A stretch of DNA of 34,323 nucleotides from AR5 sp035762565. Its GTDB lineage: Bacteria; Methylomirabilota; Methylomirabilia; Rokubacteriales; CSP1-6. Location: positions 1 to 34,323 of the forward strand of contig DASTOJ010000325.1 in the NCBI GenBank assembly GCA_035762565.1, given 5' to 3'. Under the pieces are notes generated by a model. The model had not been told where the DNA came from, searched no databases, and saw nothing but the letters and a program-made list of their open reading frames with translations. A program made the translations under genes and the position numbers. Of this stretch, positions 31,171-34,323 are shown one piece after another (positions within the stretch are counted from its first letter, which is position 1; every line of letters starts with the position of its first letter).

Positions 31171-31189
31171 GGGCCATGTCGGGGCCCCC
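31171..31189. repeat. REP-like palindrome, copy 4
   Basis: On the minus strand this reads GGGGGCCCCGACATGGCCC, beginning two bases after the DppB-type stop codon. With copy 3 it makes a same-orientation pair in the permease-permease spacer. The stem is GGGCC/GGCCC with the CCGACAT loop. Confidence 0.7.
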
Positions 31190-31191
31190 GT

Positions 31192-32133
31192 TCAGTACCG
31201 GATTCGGGGGTCGAGGACGACGTACAGCACGTCCACCACCAGGTTGATGAGCACGTACACGCCGGAGACGATGAGCAGCACGCCCTGGATCACCGGGTAG
31301 TCGCGCCGCACGATGGCATCCACCGTCAGCCGGCCCAGTCCTGGCAGCGCGAAGACGCTCTCGGTGACCACGGCGCCGCCGATGAGCAGCGCGAAGCCGA
31401 TGCCGATGATCGTCACCACCGGCAGCGAGGCGTTCTTGAGCGCGTGGCGGATCAGGACGCCACGCGGGGCCAGCCCCTTGGCGAAGGCGGTGCGGATGTA
31501 GTCCTCGTCGAGCACGCCCAGCATGCTGGCCCGGGTCATGCGCGCGATGAGCGCCATGTAGACGACCGACAGCGTGACCGCCGGCAGGATCAGGTGGCTG
31601 AGGAAGCGCCAGAAGCCGCTGCCCATCGGCTGGTAGCCCTGCACCGGGAGCCAGCCGGCCGTGATCGCGAAGACGTAGACGAGGATGAACCCGAGCCAGA
31701 AGGTCGGCATCGAGAAGCCGGAGACCGCGAACACCATCACCGCGCGGTCGAGCCAGGAACCCTTGCGCCAGGCCGCCAGCACGCCGATCGGCACGCCGAC
31801 GCCCACGCTGATCAGCATCGCGAACAGCGTGAGCCAGATCGTCGTGGCCGCCCGCTGTCCGATGAGGGTCGACACCGGCAGCCCCGAGAAGATCGAGGTG
31901 CCGAGGTCGCCACGCACGATGCGCGAGAGCCAGAGGCCGACCTGGGTATGGAACGGCTGGTCGAGGCCGAGGCGCGCCCGGATGCGCGCGATGTCGTCGG
32001 TGGTGGCGTAGTCGCCGGCGATGATGACGGCGGGATCGCCCGGGGTCACGTGCAGCAGCGCGAAGACCGCGATGGCCACCACCCCCATGACCGGGATGGT
32101 GGCCACCAGGCGCCGAAGGATCTCGGCGAACAC
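31192..32133 (-). CDS. ABC transporter permease, DppB/OppB type
   Basis: This 313-residue permease has the N-terminal signature RRLVATIPVMGVVAIAVFALLHVTPGDP, the periplasmic segment RARLGLDQPFHTQVGLWLSRIVRGDLG, the EAA loop GVLDEDYIRTAFAKGLAPRGVLIRHALKN and the C-terminus VVLDPRIRY. The GTG start is 12 bases after the binding-protein stop. It pairs with the DppC-type gene downstream, separated by two REP-like palindromes. Confidence 0.94.
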   Translation of the reverse strand: MFAEILRRLVATIPVMGVVAIAVFALLHVTPGDPAVIIAGDYATTDDIARIRARLGLDQPFHTQVGLWLSRIVRGDLGTSIFSGLPVSTLIGQRAATTIWLTLFAMLISVGVGVPIGVLAAWRKGSWLDRAVMVFAVSGFSMPTFWLGFILVYVFAITAGWLPVQGYQPMGSGFWRFLSHLILPAVTLSVVYMALIARMTRASMLGVLDEDYIRTAFAKGLAPRGVLIRHALKNASLPVVTIIGIGFALLIGGAVVTESVFALPGLGRLTVDAIVRRDYPVIQGVLLIVSGVYVLINLVVDVLYVVLDPRIRY

Positions 32134-32145
32134 GCGAGCGTGGCC

Positions 32146-33741
32146 TCAGGCGATCGAGACGTTCCAGAACAGCGGCGCGATGAACTTCGGAATGCCGCTG
32201 ACGGTCTTGCGGTGCGCGGTCGGCAGCACGTACTCGCCCCACGGCACGTAGGCGACCTCCTCGAGCGCGACCTTCTGGACCTCCTCGGCGAGCTGCTTGC
32301 GCTTGGCCAGGTCGGTCGACCGCACGAACTCGGTGATGAGCTTCTCGAGCTGCGGGATCTCGGGCCAGCCGAACCACGCGCCCGGCCCCGCGCCCGACAC
32401 GCCGAAGTGCACGGCCGGGTGCATGACGTCGGCCGCCATCCACCACGTGTGCAGGACGTTCCAGCCGCCCTTGTCGGGCGGGTCTTTCTTGGCGCGCACG
32501 GCCAGGTTCGTGGACCAGTCCATCGCCTTGAGGTCGACGTTGAAGCCGATCGAGGTGAGGAGCTCGCGCGTGACGAGGGCGGCGCCGTTCAGCAGCGCGA
32601 TGTCGGTGACGTGCACGACCGTGACCGGCCGGCCGTCGTAGCCGGACTCCTTGACCAGCTGGCGGGCGCGCTCGAGGTTCTGCTTGGCCAGCCCTTCGGC
32701 GCCCGCCTTGCTCGCGTACGGCTCGTTGCAGGCAAAGACCGAGTGGCAGGTGCGGTAGTACTTGGCCACCCCGATGGCGGCTTGCAGGTACGTCTCCTGG
32801 TTCATCATGTGGACGAGCGCCTGCCGGGCCTTCTTGTTGTTGAACGGCGGGTGCAGGTGGTTGGGCCGCAGCCAGCCCTGAGTGCCGAGCGGATCGGGCA
32901 GGAACGTGGCCAGCGACGCGGTCTGCTCGATCTTCGGCAGGAAGTCGAGCGGCGGGATCTCCCACCAGTCCACTTCCCCGGCCGTCAGCGCCGCCGCCGC
33001 CGTCGCGTGGTCCGGCATGTAGCGCCAGATGACCTTGTCGAGGTGGACCCGCTTGCCGCCGGTGGAGCCGCTCGCCGGCTCCTGGCGCGGCACGTAGTCG
33101 GCGTTCCTCACGTACACCACCTGGTTTCCGGGCTGCCACTCGTCCTTGGCGAACCGGAACGGGCCCGAGCCGACGATCTCCTTGATCTGCTCGTCGGCCG
33201 AGGTCGCCGCGATGCGGGCCGGCATCATGAAGGGCACGTTGCTCGACGGCTTGCCGAGCGCCTCCAGCACGGGCCCGAACCGCTCGCTCAGCTCCAGCGT
33301 GAAGGTCTTGCGATCGGCCGCGGCGAGCTTCGGCCCGTGGGCGGCCAGCAGCCGACCGAACCGGTCCTTCTTCATCCACCGCTTGAGCGACTCGACGCAG
33401 TCCTCGGCGACCACCGCCTGGCCGTCGTGCCACTTGAGCCCGTCGCGCAGCGTGAAGCTGTACTTCATGCCGTCCTTCGACACGGCGTGCTTGTCCACCA
33501 TCTGCGGTCTTACCGACAATCTCTCGTCGGTGCCGAACAGCGTGTCGTAGACGAGATAGGAGTGGTTGCGCGTGATGTAGGCCGTCGTCCACACGGGGTC
33601 GAGGATCTTGAGGTCGGCCTGGGCGACGAAGCGCAGGGTCCCGCCCCGCTTCTGCGCGTGAACGCGCGGCGCGGCCAGGGTGGTGGCGGCGGCGGTCGCG
33701 GTGGCGCCGGCGAGAAACGTGCGGCGACTGAGCTGGCTCAT
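32146..33741 (-). CDS. Tat-exported family 5 ABC solute-binding protein
   Basis: This 531-residue periplasmic protein has a twin-arginine signal (SRRTFLAGATATAAATTLAAP) ending at HAQ, then GGTLRFVAQADLKILDPVW. It is a close paralog of the protein at 20174-21754 through the whole length (shared TTAYITRNH, MKYSFTLRDGLK, RPNHLHPPFNNKKARQAL, ESGYDGRPV). Unlike that copy it heads an operon with both permeases. The ATG at 33741 has GGAGGAG upstream; a longer open frame upstream has no family similarity. The ligand is not known. Confidence 0.94.
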   Translation of the reverse strand: MSQLSRRTFLAGATATAAATTLAAPRVHAQKRGGTLRFVAQADLKILDPVWTTAYITRNHSYLVYDTLFGTDERLSVRPQMVDKHAVSKDGMKYSFTLRDGLKWHDGQAVVAEDCVESLKRWMKKDRFGRLLAAHGPKLAAADRKTFTLELSERFGPVLEALGKPSSNVPFMMPARIAATSADEQIKEIVGSGPFRFAKDEWQPGNQVVYVRNADYVPRQEPASGSTGGKRVHLDKVIWRYMPDHATAAAALTAGEVDWWEIPPLDFLPKIEQTASLATFLPDPLGTQGWLRPNHLHPPFNNKKARQALVHMMNQETYLQAAIGVAKYYRTCHSVFACNEPYASKAGAEGLAKQNLERARQLVKESGYDGRPVTVVHVTDIALLNGAALVTRELLTSIGFNVDLKAMDWSTNLAVRAKKDPPDKGGWNVLHTWWMAADVMHPAVHFGVSGAGPGAWFGWPEIPQLEKLITEFVRSTDLAKRKQLAEEVQKVALEEVAYVPWGEYVLPTAHRKTVSGIPKFIAPLFWNVSIA

Positions 33742-33921
33742 GGGCTCCTCCCTGGGATCGCTCGAGATGCTCCGCGGTGAAACCGCGCCGATAGTAGCAC
33801 GCCGGCCGGCGCCGCCGGCGCGAGGTGGCGGGGGCTTGGACCGTAGGGTACACTGCCGGTGTCTGGTCGATCGGCCCATCTCGGGCCTTGATCCACCATC
33901 AGACCGCGTCGCCGGTAGGGT

Positions 33922-33958
33922 CTTCCGCGTGCTGGGACGTTGCTTAGGGAAGCGGAAG
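33922..33958 (+). promoter_or_regulatory. Structured leader hairpin of the RNA-binding-protein gene
   Basis: CTTCCGC (33922-33928) and GCGGAAG (33952-33958) form a perfect 7-bp stem with a 23-base loop, ending 11 bases before the AAGGAG ribosome-binding site. Such a leader could control translation, for example by temperature or autoregulation. The pairing is seen directly; the role is inference. Confidence 0.4.
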
Positions 33959-33983
33959 GTCGAGCTTCAAGGAGACGCGTTCC

Positions 33984-34295
33984 ATGGCTCAGAAACTCTT
34001 CGTCGGTGGTCTACCCTTCTCGACGTCCAACGAGCAGCTCCGCGGCCTGTTCGCCGAGTGCGGCGAGGTGGCTTCGGCCACCGTGGTGACGGACCGGGAC
34101 ACGGGTCGCTCGCGCGGCTTCGGCTTCGTCGAAATGGCGACGCCCGAGGCGGCCGAGGAGGCCATCAACCGGTACAACGGCCGCGACTACGAGGGCCGGC
34201 GCCTGCAGGTCGAGAAGGCCAAGTCGCCTGCCGGCGGTGGCGGCGGCGGGAGCCGTCCCGCCCGCACGGCCGGCGGCCGCGGCGGTCGCTGGTAG
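33984..34295 (+). CDS. RRM-type RNA-binding protein
   Basis: This 103-residue protein has a single RNA recognition motif: RNP2 LFVGGLPF at 5-12 and RNP1 RGFGFVEM at about 44-51, followed by a Gly/Arg-rich tail (GGGGGGSRPARTAGGRGGRW). This architecture is the bacterial glycine-rich RNA-binding protein found in cyanobacteria and many soil lineages, commonly cold- or stress-related. ATG 33984 has AAGGAG nine bases upstream, after a leader with a hairpin. It is divergent from the solute-binding-protein gene; the window ends shortly after. Confidence 0.95.
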   Translation: MAQKLFVGGLPFSTSNEQLRGLFAECGEVASATVVTDRDTGRSRGFGFVEMATPEAAEEAINRYNGRDYEGRRLQVEKAKSPAGGGGGGSRPARTAGGRGGRW

Positions 34296-34323
34296 CACCC
34301 CGAGGATCGCGGCGGGGGGGGGG

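Noticed and set aside
30973..33780. Very long open frame on the plus strand across the second transporter operon
   Set aside because: It is antisense to well-conserved permease and binding-protein genes and is rich in Arg, His, Gly and Ala without any domain. This is a GC-rich shadow frame.
34296..34323. Terminal run of G as a biological element
   Set aside because: A homopolymer at the very end of the sequence is best explained as a contig-end or sequencing artefact.
1..34323. Mobile element, prophage or CRISPR array
   Set aside because: No transposase, integrase, phage gene, terminal inverted repeats or regularly spaced repeats were found. The palindromes are single or paired, not an array.

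Overview
This is a gene-dense, very GC-rich (about 70% by eye) bacterial chromosome segment. It has many GTG starts and GTGA/ATGA stop-start overlaps, Tat and Sec export signals, several oligopeptide-type ABC transporter genes and stand-alone signalling proteins. I saw no rRNA, tRNA, CRISPR array, transposase or phage gene. The gene content and a dispersed GGGGCCCCGACATGGCCCC palindrome fit an uncultured soil or subsurface Gram-negative lineage such as Candidatus Rokubacteria/Methylomirabilota. That placement is inference from style, not a phylogenetic result.

Layout. 2-205 is the 3' end of a hydratase gene. From 8920 down to 206 runs an almost gapless minus-strand series: bufferin precursor (DUF2282), DoxX membrane protein, membrane class III nucleotide cyclase, NDH-2-like flavoprotein with a C-terminal cyclic-nucleotide-binding domain, zf-HC2 anti-sigma-like protein, DUF4129 protein, small membrane protein, MoxR ATPase, DUF58 protein and a hydrophobic protein. 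Divergently, from 9076, run the MNIO/DUF692 enzyme, its DUF2063 partner, a second zf-HC2 protein, a CinA-type amidohydrolase, a small hypothetical protein and a CheY-like receiver. The 4344-10901 core combines a metal-buffering RiPP system, a predicted cyclic-nucleotide circuit and two paralogous anti-sigma-like proteins. It is the most interesting part of the window.

12.3-20.0 kb holds mixed single genes: hemerythrin, crotonase, TenA, a DUF748 envelope protein, an MFS transporter, a tiny basic protein, a double-SIS sugar-phosphate protein and a glycine-zipper stress-type protein. Several have sequences resembling sigma-54 (-24/-12) promoters in front.

20.2-33.7 kb is transport and catabolism. 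It contains a Tat-exported solute-binding protein fused by a GTGA overlap to an N-carbamoyl-amino-acid-amidohydrolase-like gene. Next is a minus-strand operon of MetE-like enzyme, solute-binding protein, two permeases and a UroD-like enzyme. A plus-strand sulfur-handling pair follows (MBL-rhodanese-DUF2892 fusion plus ArsR regulator, with a clear promoter/operator). Last is a second minus-strand binding protein/permease operon whose binding protein is a close paralog of the one at 20 kb. No ABC ATPase is present for any transporter. The window ends with an RRM RNA-binding protein that has a structured leader.
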